Assembly: GCA_050305935.1 (NCBI GenBank)
Contig: JBNLGG010000039.1
Location: 1 to 39,529 of the forward strand
DNA length: 39,529 nt
Source of the DNA: CAJXNP01 sp050305935
Lineage (GTDB): Bacteria; Bacteroidota; Bacteroidia; Cytophagales; Cyclobacteriaceae
Direction of reading: 5' to 3'
The notes under the pieces are model-generated. The model saw only the letters and a list, made by a program, of their open reading frames with translations. It ran no database searches and was not told where the DNA came from. Below, piece after piece: positions 23,772 through 33,420 of the stretch (position 1 is the stretch's first letter; each line of letters starts with the position of its first letter). Both the position numbers and the translations under genes were made by a program.

Positions 23772-25956
23772 AGAAGAAAAAAAATACATAAAACTACTTA
23801 TTCTTGAAGACTCAGAAGATGATAGCCTGCTCCTCTTAAGACTCTTGAAAAAAAACAACTTCGAGACCGACCATATAATCGTAGACAATGAAAAAGACTA
23901 CCGGATGGCCCTAGAGGCAAGGGATTGGGATGCCATCATTTCTGATTACTCACTAAGGGATTTTACCGGATTTGATGCCCTTGAAATATACAAAACCTCC
24001 GGCAAGGATATTCCCTTCATTATGGTTTCGGGAATGATCGGTGAAGAGACAGCCGTAAAAGCCATGAAAATGGGTGCCCATGACTACCTGATGAAAGACC
24101 GGATGGAACGACTGGCCCCTGCCATCGACCGGGAGCTCAAAGAAGCACAGTTAAGGCAAAAAAAGATCCAGGCGGAGCAGGCATACGACGAAAGCAGAAA
24201 ACGTTTTGAGTTATTGGTTAACTACTCACCTATCGGGATCCTTATCACTACCAAGCTAGGGCTGATCACCTATGTCAACCCAAAGGCAACGGAAATTTTT
24301 GGATACGGAGTCCAGGATTTCGATTTCGTTTATACTCTGACGAAAAAGCTGTCCCCCACTGAAGAGGGGGTGAACTTTGCCATGGAGAAGTGGACAAATT
24401 TTATCAGCAATCCGCAAGAAGATCTTCACCTTCCCATCCAGCACATTGTCACCAGGGATAATGAGAAGAAAGTAATCCGGCTGATCGCGACCAGGATCGA
24501 CGATGAAAATATCATGGTGCTGACGGAAGATATTACCAGGCAACACCTGTCAAACCTCGAACTGGCGAAAAACCAGAAAAGACTAAGCCAAATAATAAAC
24601 ACCGTCGAAGACTCGATCATCGAACTCAAACCTTGTGGGGATTCCTTTGATGTTTTGTCAGTGAATAACGCTTTTCTCAGGCAAACAAAACTGAAGGAAA
24701 GCGAGGTACTCGCACAGAATATCGACAACCTCTTTCCTAATACAGCGACCTGGATAGAAAATATCAATAAGGCAATCGCACAAAAAATGACTGTCAGGTG
24801 GGAAGAAAAACTCCATTTCCAGCACAAAAAATTGATCTGGGAGATCCATGCTTCCCCATTGTTTGACGCCAAGGGCAAGGCGTGGAGGATCATTATTTCC
24901 ACCCATGACATTACTGAAAGAAAAAAATATGAGATGGGATTGCAGGAAAGTGAATTGCGCTCACGCCGTGTAGCAGCCCTGGTGAGTGACTGCATTTGGG
25001 AATGGAATATCAAGAAAAACCAATTCTGGTGGAATGAGGGCATCAAGTCACTCTTTGGATACGATGAAAGCGACATTGGTCACAATATTCATTGGATTTT
25101 AAGCAAAGTACATCCCAATGACAAAGACAAAGTCAAAGAAGGAATTATGAGCCTTATAGAAGGCAACAGGAAAAACTGGAATGTTGACTTTCAGTTTTTG
25201 TGCAAGGATGGCACCTTTAAACACGTCAACACCAAGGCCATTAGTTTTTATGAGGATGCCAATATGCCACATAAAATCACTGGGGCCATGGTAGACATGA
25301 CGCATCGCAAAAAAATGGAAGAACTGCGAATCCAATCACTCGTAGAGGGAGCAGACAATGAGCGTAAGATCATTGCTTCCGAGCTGCACGACGATCTGGC
25401 CCAAAACCTTATGCTCGCGAACCTCCATGTACAGGAATTCATCTACGAAAACAAATTGGACGGCGAAAAGCATATAATACTCGAAACGAAAGACCTCTTG
25501 GCCAAAATCCTGGAAGATACCCGCAAAATGTCACATTCACTGATGCCAAGGACCCTGGAAGATTTTGGAATTGTACATGCGATTGAAAACATGGTGGAAA
25601 ATGTCAAAAAAGGAACCAAAATCGCAATCACCACCTATTTCAATTTTGACGATGCACGTTTCGACCCCCAATTTGAAATCAACGTGTACCGCATCGTGCA
25701 GGAGTCGGTCAATAACATTGTAAAACATTCAGGAGCAAGTGAAGCCTTCATCCAAATGCTAAAATCAGACACATTGCTCTGTATATGTATCGAAGATGAC
25801 GGCAAGGGATTTGACATGTCTGAAATCAATCCGGGTAGAAGCATCGGGTTAAAAAACATAGAAAACAGGGTAATTTACTCCAATGGAAAAATAGACGTTG
25901 AGACCAGCCCCGGGAGAGGAACAGTAATCCTCATCGATTTTCCCATAAGCGCCTAA
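23764..25956 (+). CDS. Hybrid sensor kinase: receiver - PAS repeats - HisKA_3 - HATPase
   Basis: 730 residues from the ATG at 23764, chosen because it overlaps the previous stop codon; upstream in-frame starts lie deep in that gene. A receiver at 8-125 has D61 (IISDYSL). Three PAS-like domains follow at about 145-262, 275-390 and 400-515, each closing with a D(I/M)T motif such as EDITRQ, HDITERKK and DMTHRKK. The HisKA_3 dimerisation domain has His542 in ERKIIASELHDDLAQ, and the HATPase has an N-box (VQESVNNIVKHS). HisKA_3 kinases phosphorylate NarL/LuxR regulators, so the regulator at 21908 is the likely target. No membrane segment is present; it is a cytoplasmic sensor. Confidence 0.93.
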   Translation: MIKEEKKYIKLLILEDSEDDSLLLLRLLKKNNFETDHIIVDNEKDYRMALEARDWDAIISDYSLRDFTGFDALEIYKTSGKDIPFIMVSGMIGEETAVKAMKMGAHDYLMKDRMERLAPAIDRELKEAQLRQKKIQAEQAYDESRKRFELLVNYSPIGILITTKLGLITYVNPKATEIFGYGVQDFDFVYTLTKKLSPTEEGVNFAMEKWTNFISNPQEDLHLPIQHIVTRDNEKKVIRLIATRIDDENIMVLTEDITRQHLSNLELAKNQKRLSQIINTVEDSIIELKPCGDSFDVLSVNNAFLRQTKLKESEVLAQNIDNLFPNTATWIENINKAIAQKMTVRWEEKLHFQHKKLIWEIHASPLFDAKGKAWRIIISTHDITERKKYEMGLQESELRSRRVAALVSDCIWEWNIKKNQFWWNEGIKSLFGYDESDIGHNIHWILSKVHPNDKDKVKEGIMSLIEGNRKNWNVDFQFLCKDGTFKHVNTKAISFYEDANMPHKITGAMVDMTHRKKMEELRIQSLVEGADNERKIIASELHDDLAQNLMLANLHVQEFIYENKLDGEKHIILETKDLLAKILEDTRKMSHSLMPRTLEDFGIVHAIENMVENVKKGTKIAITTYFNFDDARFDPQFEINVYRIVQESVNNIVKHSGASEAFIQMLKSDTLLCICIEDDGKGFDMSEINPGRSIGLKNIENRVIYSNGKIDVETSPGRGTVILIDFPISA

Positions 25957-26001
25957 AATAGCGTCTAACCCTCCTTTTTCAAAAATACTGAAAATCCATA
26001 T

Positions 26002-26016
26002 TAGGTTAATCACCTA
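26002..26016. promoter_or_regulatory. Perfect dyad operator TAGGT-N5-ACCTA before a hybrid kinase gene
   Basis: TAGGT-TAATC-ACCTA is an exact inverted repeat in the 120-bp gap before the ATG at 26077. It begins 37 bp before AAATTTTG (26039-26046), a one-mismatch -7 element. Confidence 0.5.
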
Positions 26017-26076
26017 CAACTCCCTCCCTCAATTTTACAAATTTTGAATAATCACTTGAATGATTAATTGTATGCC

Positions 26077-28455
26077 ATGATTGAACAAATCAAAATGATG
26101 GTGGTGGATATCCACCGAAAAAAAAGAATACTCGCCGATCATCTTTTTCCGGTTAACATCAACTTGAAGGTGACCGTGGAAATCTGTCACAACCTGACAT
26201 CCGTATTGTCTTATTTGCCCGATATAAGATTCAATTGCATCCTCATCGACTGTATTAGCAAAGACCTGAAACTCTTCGAATTACTGGAGCAAATCAGGCA
26301 GCGGGACACAAATATCCCGGTCATTGCGATATACGACGAAAAAGAGGAAGGTTTTGGACCGGCATTGATAAATTTCGGAGCAAGTTTTATCATCGACCAC
26401 CGGTGCCTGGGTCAAAACAAGCACAACCTTGTCAATCTTATAAAGGCGGAAAATAGGCGTAAAAAAGTAGAACACGACCTGAGTATTAGCAAGAGCAAAC
26501 TTGATGAGGCACAAAAAATTTCCAAGATAGGAAGCTGGGAATACACCTTCTATGATAATAATGTAACCTGGTCAGAGCAGATGTTCCGGATTTTTGAAAA
26601 GGACCCGGAAAAATTCATCCCCAACAGCGATCATTTTATTACCCTCTTTCACCCTGACGATCAGCAACTGATCAGGGAAGGAATCGATAAGGCCATGTCA
26701 GGCGAAGTGATCAACATGGATATCCGGGCCAACCTCCCCAAAAGCCGCATAAAAAATGTACATTTCAACGCCTATTTTCAGGTGGATGAAAATGACAATT
26801 TTGAAAAATTTATAGGCACCATTCAGGACATCGACGATCGAAAACAGGCCGAACAAGAGCTCACGCAGGCCAAACAACTAGCTGAAGAGTCCGGAAAAGT
26901 AAAAGAGCAGTTCCTGGCCAATATGAGCCACGAGATACGTACGCCCATGAACTCCATCATAGGCTTTACGGAATTGTTGCTTCAACGAAAGGACAACCTT
27001 ACTAAAGAACAAATCAAATACATAGATGCCATCCATTCTTCCGGAAAAAATTTACTCGTCATTATCAATGACATTCTGGACTTTTCTAAAATGGAGTCGG
27101 GCAATTTGTCCATTGAATCCTACCGCTTCAATCTCAGGAAGCTTATACATGCCACTTTAAAGTCCTTTGAAGTTACGGCGAGCAAAAAGGAAATTGACTT
27201 AAGCTGTAAAATTGATGAAGCCATTCCGGATTTTGTATTCGGCGATTCTGTACGCCTAAATCAGGTGTTTATCAATTTACTTGGTAATGCCGTTAAATTC
27301 ACACAAAAAGGCTATATTCGCCTGAATGTCTCCCTTCGCTCCTGGAAAGACAACATTGCCACCATAACTTTTGAAGTGCAGGACACTGGTATTGGCATCG
27401 ATGAGAAAAAACTTGAACATGTCTTTAAAAGCTTTACACAGGCCAATTCAGCTACGGCCAGAAAGTTTGGCGGTACCGGGCTGGGCCTCGCCATTGTCAA
27501 GAGCATTGTAGAACTCATGGATGGAAAAATCCAAGTCCACTCTACGGTGGGCAAGGGAACAACATTTGAAGTTGAATTGCCTTTCAGCATGATTGGCTCT
27601 GAAGTGGACGATGTTCTACACAAAGGAAATCACAACATGATTGACAATCATAAAAATGACCGGGTATACAGTCTGTTAATGGCGGAAGACAATCCCCTCA
27701 ATCAGGAGCTGGCAAAAATTGTCATTGGGGAAATCGGATGGAACCTCGATATAGTCGATAACGGCGTCAAAGCTTTAGAAAAGGTTCAGGAAAAGAAATA
27801 CGATGCCATCTTGATGGATATTCAGATGCCTGAACTTGACGGCTACGAAACTACTTTGAAAATCAGAAAAGAGTTTGATCAGCCGCTTCGGGATATACCA
27901 ATTATCGCGATCACAGCGCATGCCATAAAAAATGAAATTGACAAGTGCTTCGCGGTAGGAATGAACGAATATATCCCGAAACCCTTCAAACAACATGAAA
28001 TAAAAGAAAAGGTGCTATCAGCCATTAATTCAAGTTCATTTTCCTCCGGCAAAGAACCAGAGAAAAATTCAACGCCTATTGATGAGTTGGCAACCCTTCC
28101 TCTGATAAACCTTAGCCAACTGAAGGACATGCCTGGCATAACAAAGGACACCTATATAAAAATTCTCCAAGTATTTCTCAAAGATATGAAGACCCCGGAA
28201 AAAGACCTTATGTATGCAATCAAAGCGAAAGACTGGAATTTGCTTAAAACGCTGAGCCATAAGTTAAAATCTTCTTACGCCATTGTAGGGGCAAAATCCC
28301 TGAAACAGATATTGGAGACAATCGAACATCAGTGCGCTGATAACAATATCGATGCAAGGAGGTTCTCAAATATGGTTGCCCGAGTGAACGACATGCATCA
28401 AAAGGTATATCAAACGGTGCAACAAACCGCAGAACAGGAATTGGTAAACATTTAA
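26077..28455 (+). CDS. Hybrid kinase: degenerate receiver - PAS - HisKA - HATPase - receiver - HPt
   Basis: 792 residues. Residues 5-125 look like a receiver that keeps one acidic residue (D11) and the central Asp (D58 in ILIDCIS) but lacks the second acid and the conserved Lys. A PAS domain is at about 148-258 (IGSWEYTF, VTWSEQMFRIF). HisKA has His285 in FLANMSHEIRTPMNSIIGF, and the HATPase has DTGIGID and GTGLGLAIV. A full receiver has D581 (ILMDIQMPELDG), and a C-terminal HPt has His728 in TLSHKLKSSYAIVGA. All steps of a phosphorelay are in one chain. An upstream TTG at 26068 is possible, but the ATG is preferred. The sigma-54 activator gene follows after 14 bp. Confidence 0.94.
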   Translation: MIEQIKMMVVDIHRKKRILADHLFPVNINLKVTVEICHNLTSVLSYLPDIRFNCILIDCISKDLKLFELLEQIRQRDTNIPVIAIYDEKEEGFGPALINFGASFIIDHRCLGQNKHNLVNLIKAENRRKKVEHDLSISKSKLDEAQKISKIGSWEYTFYDNNVTWSEQMFRIFEKDPEKFIPNSDHFITLFHPDDQQLIREGIDKAMSGEVINMDIRANLPKSRIKNVHFNAYFQVDENDNFEKFIGTIQDIDDRKQAEQELTQAKQLAEESGKVKEQFLANMSHEIRTPMNSIIGFTELLLQRKDNLTKEQIKYIDAIHSSGKNLLVIINDILDFSKMESGNLSIESYRFNLRKLIHATLKSFEVTASKKEIDLSCKIDEAIPDFVFGDSVRLNQVFINLLGNAVKFTQKGYIRLNVSLRSWKDNIATITFEVQDTGIGIDEKKLEHVFKSFTQANSATARKFGGTGLGLAIVKSIVELMDGKIQVHSTVGKGTTFEVELPFSMIGSEVDDVLHKGNHNMIDNHKNDRVYSLLMAEDNPLNQELAKIVIGEIGWNLDIVDNGVKALEKVQEKKYDAILMDIQMPELDGYETTLKIRKEFDQPLRDIPIIAITAHAIKNEIDKCFAVGMNEYIPKPFKQHEIKEKVLSAINSSSFSSGKEPEKNSTPIDELATLPLINLSQLKDMPGITKDTYIKILQVFLKDMKTPEKDLMYAIKAKDWNLLKTLSHKLKSSYAIVGAKSLKQILETIEHQCADNNIDARRFSNMVARVNDMHQKVYQTVQQTAEQELVNI

Positions 28456-28469
28456 AAAAGACCCTTGAA

Positions 28470-29669
28470 ATGAACGAGATTATAAAAATCAGCTTCATCG
28501 ATGACGACGAAATATACAGCCAGATCATTCAAAGTGCCCTGGAAGAAAATGATCAATACGACATCACCTGCCACACAAGCGGGGAAGATTTTCTGAACAG
28601 CCATTTTGAAAAACCGGATATTGTCATCATCGACTATTCACTTCCGGGTAAAAGCGGGCTTGAGGTACTGCAAGAAGTGAAAAAACGGGATCCGGAAATA
28701 AAAACAATCATATTGAGTGGCCAGGACAAACTGGAGGTGGTAGTAGATGCCTATGACAAAGGAGCTGACCAGTACATTATCAAAAATGAAAATGTACTTT
28801 TTCAGCTCAAGCATACTTTAAAAACCCTGGGCGCCCACATCAACCTGCAAAAAGAAGTGGTATACCTGAGAAGCCAGATCCTTGACCGAAAAAAGTACTC
28901 CCGGATTGTAGGGGAAAGCGCCGAAATCATTAGCGTGTTAAAACTGATCCAAAAGATCGAGGCAACTAACCTAACTACCTTACTCACTGGTGAAAGTGGT
29001 ACAGGGAAAGAAGTGGTCGCTGAAAGTATTCATTATAATTCCACTAGAAAGAAACATCCTTTTGTAGCTGTGAATGTCGCGGGTATCCCTTCCGACCTGA
29101 TCGAAAGTGAATTCTTTGGTCATGAAAAGGGCGCTTTTACCGGGGCCTCATCACGAAGGATAGGCAGGTTTGAAGAAGCGGATGGAGGCACTTTGTTTTT
29201 AGATGAGATCGGTGAAATGCCTGTCGAACTTCAGTCAAAATTATTGCGCGTGCTCCAGGATTTTAAAGTTAGTCGGCTGGGAAGCAACAAAGAGAAGAAA
29301 CTCGATTTACGCATCATCGCGGCAACAAACAAAAACCTGCACCAACTGGTGCAAGCAGGAAAATTCAGGGAAGACCTCATGTACAGACTACAGGGATTTC
29401 TCATTCACCTGCCTCCCTTGAGGGACCGGGGAAATGATGTGATCTTACTGGCTAATTACTTTTTGGAAGAATTCACCAGGGTCAATAAATCAGGTGAAAA
29501 AACACTTTCCAATGCTTTTGTCAAAAACCTCCTGGACTATAACTGGCCGGGAAACATCAGGGAACTCAAGTCCGTCATAGAAAGGGCCGCCATTCTCAGC
29601 GATTCAAATATTATCGGTGCGGAAGATTTTATCGTTTCCTTCGCCCCTGCTTCCAATGTCACCGTTTAA
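28470..29669 (+). CDS. Sigma-54-dependent response regulator lacking the DNA-binding domain
   Basis: 399 residues: receiver (1-120; D10-D12, D55 in VIIDYSLPGK), short linker, then an AAA+ domain with Walker A GESGTGK (174-180), the sigma-54-contacting GAFTGA loop (221-226), Walker B TLFLDEIGE (241-249), FREDLMYRL (299-307) and WPGNIREL in the lid. The protein stops about 25 residues after the lid, where NtrC-type activators normally continue with a Fis-type helix-turn-helix. Such HTH-less activators (for example FlgR of Helicobacter) can act from solution. The upstream hybrid kinase with an HPt module, 14 bp away, is the natural phosphodonor. Its end overlaps the convergent gene by 11 bp. Confidence 0.94.
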   Translation: MNEIIKISFIDDDEIYSQIIQSALEENDQYDITCHTSGEDFLNSHFEKPDIVIIDYSLPGKSGLEVLQEVKKRDPEIKTIILSGQDKLEVVVDAYDKGADQYIIKNENVLFQLKHTLKTLGAHINLQKEVVYLRSQILDRKKYSRIVGESAEIISVLKLIQKIEATNLTTLLTGESGTGKEVVAESIHYNSTRKKHPFVAVNVAGIPSDLIESEFFGHEKGAFTGASSRRIGRFEEADGGTLFLDEIGEMPVELQSKLLRVLQDFKVSRLGSNKEKKLDLRIIAATNKNLHQLVQAGKFREDLMYRLQGFLIHLPPLRDRGNDVILLANYFLEEFTRVNKSGEKTLSNAFVKNLLDYNWPGNIRELKSVIERAAILSDSNIIGAEDFIVSFAPASNVTV

Positions 29670-30981
29670 TGATCTTTACTTGTTCGTTTACGAGCGCTGA
29701 CCTAATTAATAGGAAATAAATACCCTTTGGCAGTTGGTCGCGCAAGGTGACGGTTAATTCCTGCCCTCCCCCATTGGTTGTTTCCCGGTATACCTCCGAG
29801 CCATTTTGGTCGATGACCCGGATCATACCATCAATGGGCACATTTGACTTAATATGAACTTGATTACCGGTAAAAGGATTGGGGTATACCGATATTTGAG
29901 GTTCTTTACCCATTTTCATTTCTACCGAAACCGGACGAAAAGTTTCATTCAGACCATCAAAATCCGTTTGCTTCAGACGATAGTATGTAATTCCATTCAA
30001 GGGCTTTTCATCTACAAATTCATACTCCGTTACAACATTGGAATTACCCGCCCCTTTAACTTCACCAATAGAACCATAACTCATTCCGTCTGATGAACGC
30101 TCGATGGAGAAATAATCATTATTTAATTCAGTGGCAGTTTTCCAGGTTACCACTACAGCGCTCTCAATTTGATAGACCTTAAACTCCAATAATTCGACAG
30201 GTAAAATAGTGTTTTCTGAACAGGCGCCTGAACCAGTCCAATATCCACAACCAGCGCCTCCCGCTACAACAACCCCACCGCCATTAAATTGGGAAGGCAC
30301 CCCCAAAAAGTTTATATCACCACCCACATTGATGAGGCCATTATTAGTAATGCTGGCATTTTGATCGAAATTAAGATTACCACCTACATTAAGCTCTCCT
30401 CCTGAATTAAGTGTAACGACCGCATTCTTGTCAAAGGACAAATCATTCTGAAAATCCACCACTCCATTGATCATAAAGTTCGTTTCCTTTCCCAGGGTAG
30501 CTGGACCATATACAATAATATTACCGTTTCCATTTACCGTCAGGATCGCGTCTTTATCAACCAGCAAAGCCCCCCTAATGATCAGTGTGCCGTCAATGTT
30601 CAAGGTCATGTTTTTTGCAATCGAAAAAGAATCAGTCACTTCCAGTGTTGCCCCGGAGTTAATGGTGAGGCTGTTGTCTTTCGCAAAAGTCAGGGAACCA
30701 TTTCGGGTGATATAATGGTTTATGGTAAAATGCGTATCACTTGCGGTAGAAACAGGCGGAGCAGTTCCACCCCAACTTGCAGGGTCGGTCCATAGCCCAT
30801 CTCCACTCGAATTAAAATAAATAGCCGCGTATGCTTTTTCATTATTGCCAAAATTCAAAGTGAGAAAAATGATAACCCCTACTATCGCCGCAATGCCCAA
30901 GCCGGCAGCAGTATAGATCAATATGGTCTTCAGAGACGTCTTGGTGCTTAGTTTAGGCCGTAACTCCAACTTATTTTTCAT
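29659..30981 (-). CDS. Secreted beta-helix protein with T9SS type A sorting domain
   Basis: 440 residues from the ATG at 30979-30981. A basic N-terminus and a hydrophobic segment (about 19-43) serve as signal or anchor. Residues 60-230 are repeating short strands of the form LTVNGNGNIIV/LNSGGELNVGGNL, a right-handed beta-helix or adhesin-like region. A fibronectin-like domain follows (LPVELLEFKVYQ, TWKTATELNNDYFSIERS). The last 75 residues are a type A sorting domain (ISVYPNPFTGN, ending VKIIKR). It would be exported by the T9SS and anchored or released at the surface. It runs convergently into the sigma-54 activator gene, with an 11-bp overlap and no terminator between them. The longer frame starting at 31044 is not needed. 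Confidence 0.92.
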   Translation of the reverse strand: MKNKLELRPKLSTKTSLKTILIYTAAGLGIAAIVGVIIFLTLNFGNNEKAYAAIYFNSSGDGLWTDPASWGGTAPPVSTASDTHFTINHYITRNGSLTFAKDNSLTINSGATLEVTDSFSIAKNMTLNIDGTLIIRGALLVDKDAILTVNGNGNIIVYGPATLGKETNFMINGVVDFQNDLSFDKNAVVTLNSGGELNVGGNLNFDQNASITNNGLINVGGDINFLGVPSQFNGGGVVVAGGAGCGYWTGSGACSENTILPVELLEFKVYQIESAVVVTWKTATELNNDYFSIERSSDGMSYGSIGEVKGAGNSNVVTEYEFVDEKPLNGITYYRLKQTDFDGLNETFRPVSVEMKMGKEPQISVYPNPFTGNQVHIKSNVPIDGMIRVIDQNGSEVYRETTNGGGQELTVTLRDQLPKGIYFLLIRSALVNEQVKIIKR

Positions 30982-31409
30982 CTGATTGTTTGATTTATTT
31001 CCAACTTCACCTAACTCCTCGAAAACACACCTTTCTGATACCAAAAATGTGACTATTAGACGAGTGGATTGTTTTCATAGATGAACTACAAGGGAAATTA
31101 CACAATTTTTCCAAAAATAATAGATGTTAAATGACGCAAATTGCTTTATTCAAAAATAATGTTGTGATCTACTGAAATATATCTTGTCAAAAGACGGGCT
31201 TCCATCTGACTACCTTAAGAAATAAACTAACATGATATCAGAAACAAACTGTAAATGATTGGTTTATGAAAATAACGAAATCATCACCTGGTGTAAAAAA
31301 CATGACATATAATGTTAATTATTGATACATATTAAAAAGAAAAAAAACTATATGACTGATAAAAATAAAATGTTTATAGTAATTTAAACTAAATCAATTG
31401 TCTGATTTG
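30982..31409. other. Intergenic region between divergent genes
   Basis: About 430 bp, strongly AT-rich, with no credible ORF. On the minus strand CATTTTTG is a one-mismatch -7 element for the beta-helix protein. At 31377-31391, TAGT-N7-ACTA (TAGTA-ATTTA-AACTA) is a diverged form of the shared 15-bp dyad, 18 bp before the kinase start. The rest holds nothing recognisable. Confidence 0.45.
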
Positions 31410-33404
31410 ATGGCAAACGATCAACGTATTCCGAATGAGACAAGGGATAGTATCTCATGGACCATTTCACTTAGTCTTGCACTGGTTGTTTTCCTTTGCC
31501 TGGTAATGCTTTTTGGCTGGTACGCCGACATTGTGATCTTAAGGAGTTTATTGCCAAAAGCTCCACAGACCACGCCTTTGACAGTTGTAATATTACTGAC
31601 AATTTCATTTTCGATATTCCTGCTGCGTATTTTCGAAACAAAAGGGAACAGATTACACCGTATCTTCGGCTTTCTCGTTTTGACACTTGCGTTTTACATT
31701 ATCATATGGACCATTTTCCAATACATTTATAATCTCCCCACCGGTATTGAACTCATCTTATTTAAAAAAGCGGTTTTAGAGCAATCAGACACCTATCCGG
31801 GCAGGCCTTCACCACATACTATCATTGCCAACCTGTGCCTTTGTATAGGGATCATGATCGCTTTTGCAGACCCTCGTAACTACCGAGCGATCAATACCTT
31901 TGCATATATGGGATTGATCATACCCTGGATCGCACTATTTGGCTATATAAGCTTTTTCAGTCCTTTTTACTCACCGACAGATGTGCCCGAAACAGGAATG
32001 TCGCCGCTAACAGCCATCTGCACAGCTACCCTGTGCTTTGTTCTTGCATTCACTGACCCGGATCGTGGAATATTAAAACTATTCAGAACACCTTCCCTTG
32101 GCGGATTATTGGTGCGCGTGCTCTTTCCGTTGGCCATTTTAACACCACTTATCATGAGCTGGCTATTTGCGTACATATCAGAATCTTTTATTATCAGTAA
32201 TTTTAAAACGATTGAATTGAGTTGGGGGCTGGCAAGTGTTTTTATGGGCACGCTGGTTCTACTGGGAGGAAACATCGTCCATAAAATTGACATCACGAGG
32301 CAAAACCTTATCACTGAGATCAATAATACAGAGAAAAAATTGAGGACTGTCTTTGAGTCCACCCCAGACGCTATGATCATCGTAAATGACCAGGGCGAAA
32401 TTATCATGGCAAACCATCAGACAGAAACGCTTTTTGGGCATTCTGAGGAATTTCTGCTTGATCAGCCTGTAGAGTTACTAATGCCAGACAGGTATAAAGA
32501 CCTTCATTTAAATTACAGGAACAAATACATCACGCAACCCGAAAGACTTGAAATGGGCGTAGGGCTCTTTGGAAAACACAAGGATGGCCACGAGTTTAAT
32601 GTAGAGATCAGCCTAAGCCCCATATTTTTTAAAGACGAAAAAGTAATTTGCGCGGTGATCCGTGATGTGACTGTTCGCAAAAACAAAGAACAGGAAATTA
32701 TCAACCTCAATAAAGAACTCGAAGCATTCACCTACAGCGTTTCCCATGACTTACAGGCACCCTTGCGATCAATCCATAGTTACTCAAAAATTTTGGAGGA
32801 AGAACACAAGAAAGAACTTGGCAAACAAGGTAAAAAGTATCTCAATGTGATCATCAAAAATGTTTCCCTCATGAATGCCCTTATCCGTGACTTGCTGTCA
32901 TTTTCACGATTGGGAACAAAAGAAGTGAACAAACTTCCTGTCGATCTAAATTCATTGGTTGAAAATGTCTTGAAAAATTTAATCAAGGATAAGAAAACTC
33001 CACTTGATAATGTGCGGTTTTCCACCCAGGCATTGCCTACTGTATTAGGTGATACAATGCTACTCCGGCAGGTCATAATGAACTTACTTTCAAATGCCAT
33101 AAAATACTCCAGATTTAGGGATAAACCGGAAATCGAAATTGGTTTGACCAGAATAAATTCCGACGAGGTGATCTATATCAGGGATAACGGCACAGGATTT
33201 GATATGAAATATGCCGACAAAATCTTTAATGTATTTGAACGGCTACACAAAGATGAAGAGTATGAGGGAACTGGGATCGGGCTCGCCCTGGTAAAAAAAA
33301 TCATAGAACGTCATGGTGGAAAAGTCTGGGCAGAAAGTGAGCTAAACAAGGGCTCCACCTTCTTTTTTTCCATCCCCCCGGCACCGAAAGAGGTGCAACT
33401 TTAA
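31410..33404 (+). CDS. Polytopic membrane PAS histidine kinase
   Basis: 664 residues from the ATG at 31410 (a TTG four codons earlier also keeps the frame). About eight membrane helices occupy residues 17-290, including TPLTVVILLTISFSIFLL and MSPLTAICTATLCFVLAF, with a soluble insertion near 110-137 (GRPSPHT). A PAS domain follows (about 310-425: FESTPDAMIIVNDQGEIIMA). HisKA has His446 in YSVSHDLQAPLRSI, and the HATPase has RDNGTGFD and GTGIGLALV. No receiver is attached. It faces the single-domain receiver gene just beyond its stop (16 bp between stops, convergent), so that receiver is more likely paired with the kinase upstream of it. Confidence 0.92.
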   Translation: MANDQRIPNETRDSISWTISLSLALVVFLCLVMLFGWYADIVILRSLLPKAPQTTPLTVVILLTISFSIFLLRIFETKGNRLHRIFGFLVLTLAFYIIIWTIFQYIYNLPTGIELILFKKAVLEQSDTYPGRPSPHTIIANLCLCIGIMIAFADPRNYRAINTFAYMGLIIPWIALFGYISFFSPFYSPTDVPETGMSPLTAICTATLCFVLAFTDPDRGILKLFRTPSLGGLLVRVLFPLAILTPLIMSWLFAYISESFIISNFKTIELSWGLASVFMGTLVLLGGNIVHKIDITRQNLITEINNTEKKLRTVFESTPDAMIIVNDQGEIIMANHQTETLFGHSEEFLLDQPVELLMPDRYKDLHLNYRNKYITQPERLEMGVGLFGKHKDGHEFNVEISLSPIFFKDEKVICAVIRDVTVRKNKEQEIINLNKELEAFTYSVSHDLQAPLRSIHSYSKILEEEHKKELGKQGKKYLNVIIKNVSLMNALIRDLLSFSRLGTKEVNKLPVDLNSLVENVLKNLIKDKKTPLDNVRFSTQALPTVLGDTMLLRQVIMNLLSNAIKYSRFRDKPEIEIGLTRINSDEVIYIRDNGTGFDMKYADKIFNVFERLHKDEEYEGTGIGLALVKKIIERHGGKVWAESELNKGSTFFFSIPPAPKEVQL

Positions 33405-33420
33405 CTCATAAGGTCTTTTT

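Noticed and set aside
30982..31044. N-terminal extension of the type A sorting-domain protein (start at 31044)
   Set aside because: It would place 21 extra polar residues before the signal segment; the ATG at 30979-30981 gives a normal export signal.
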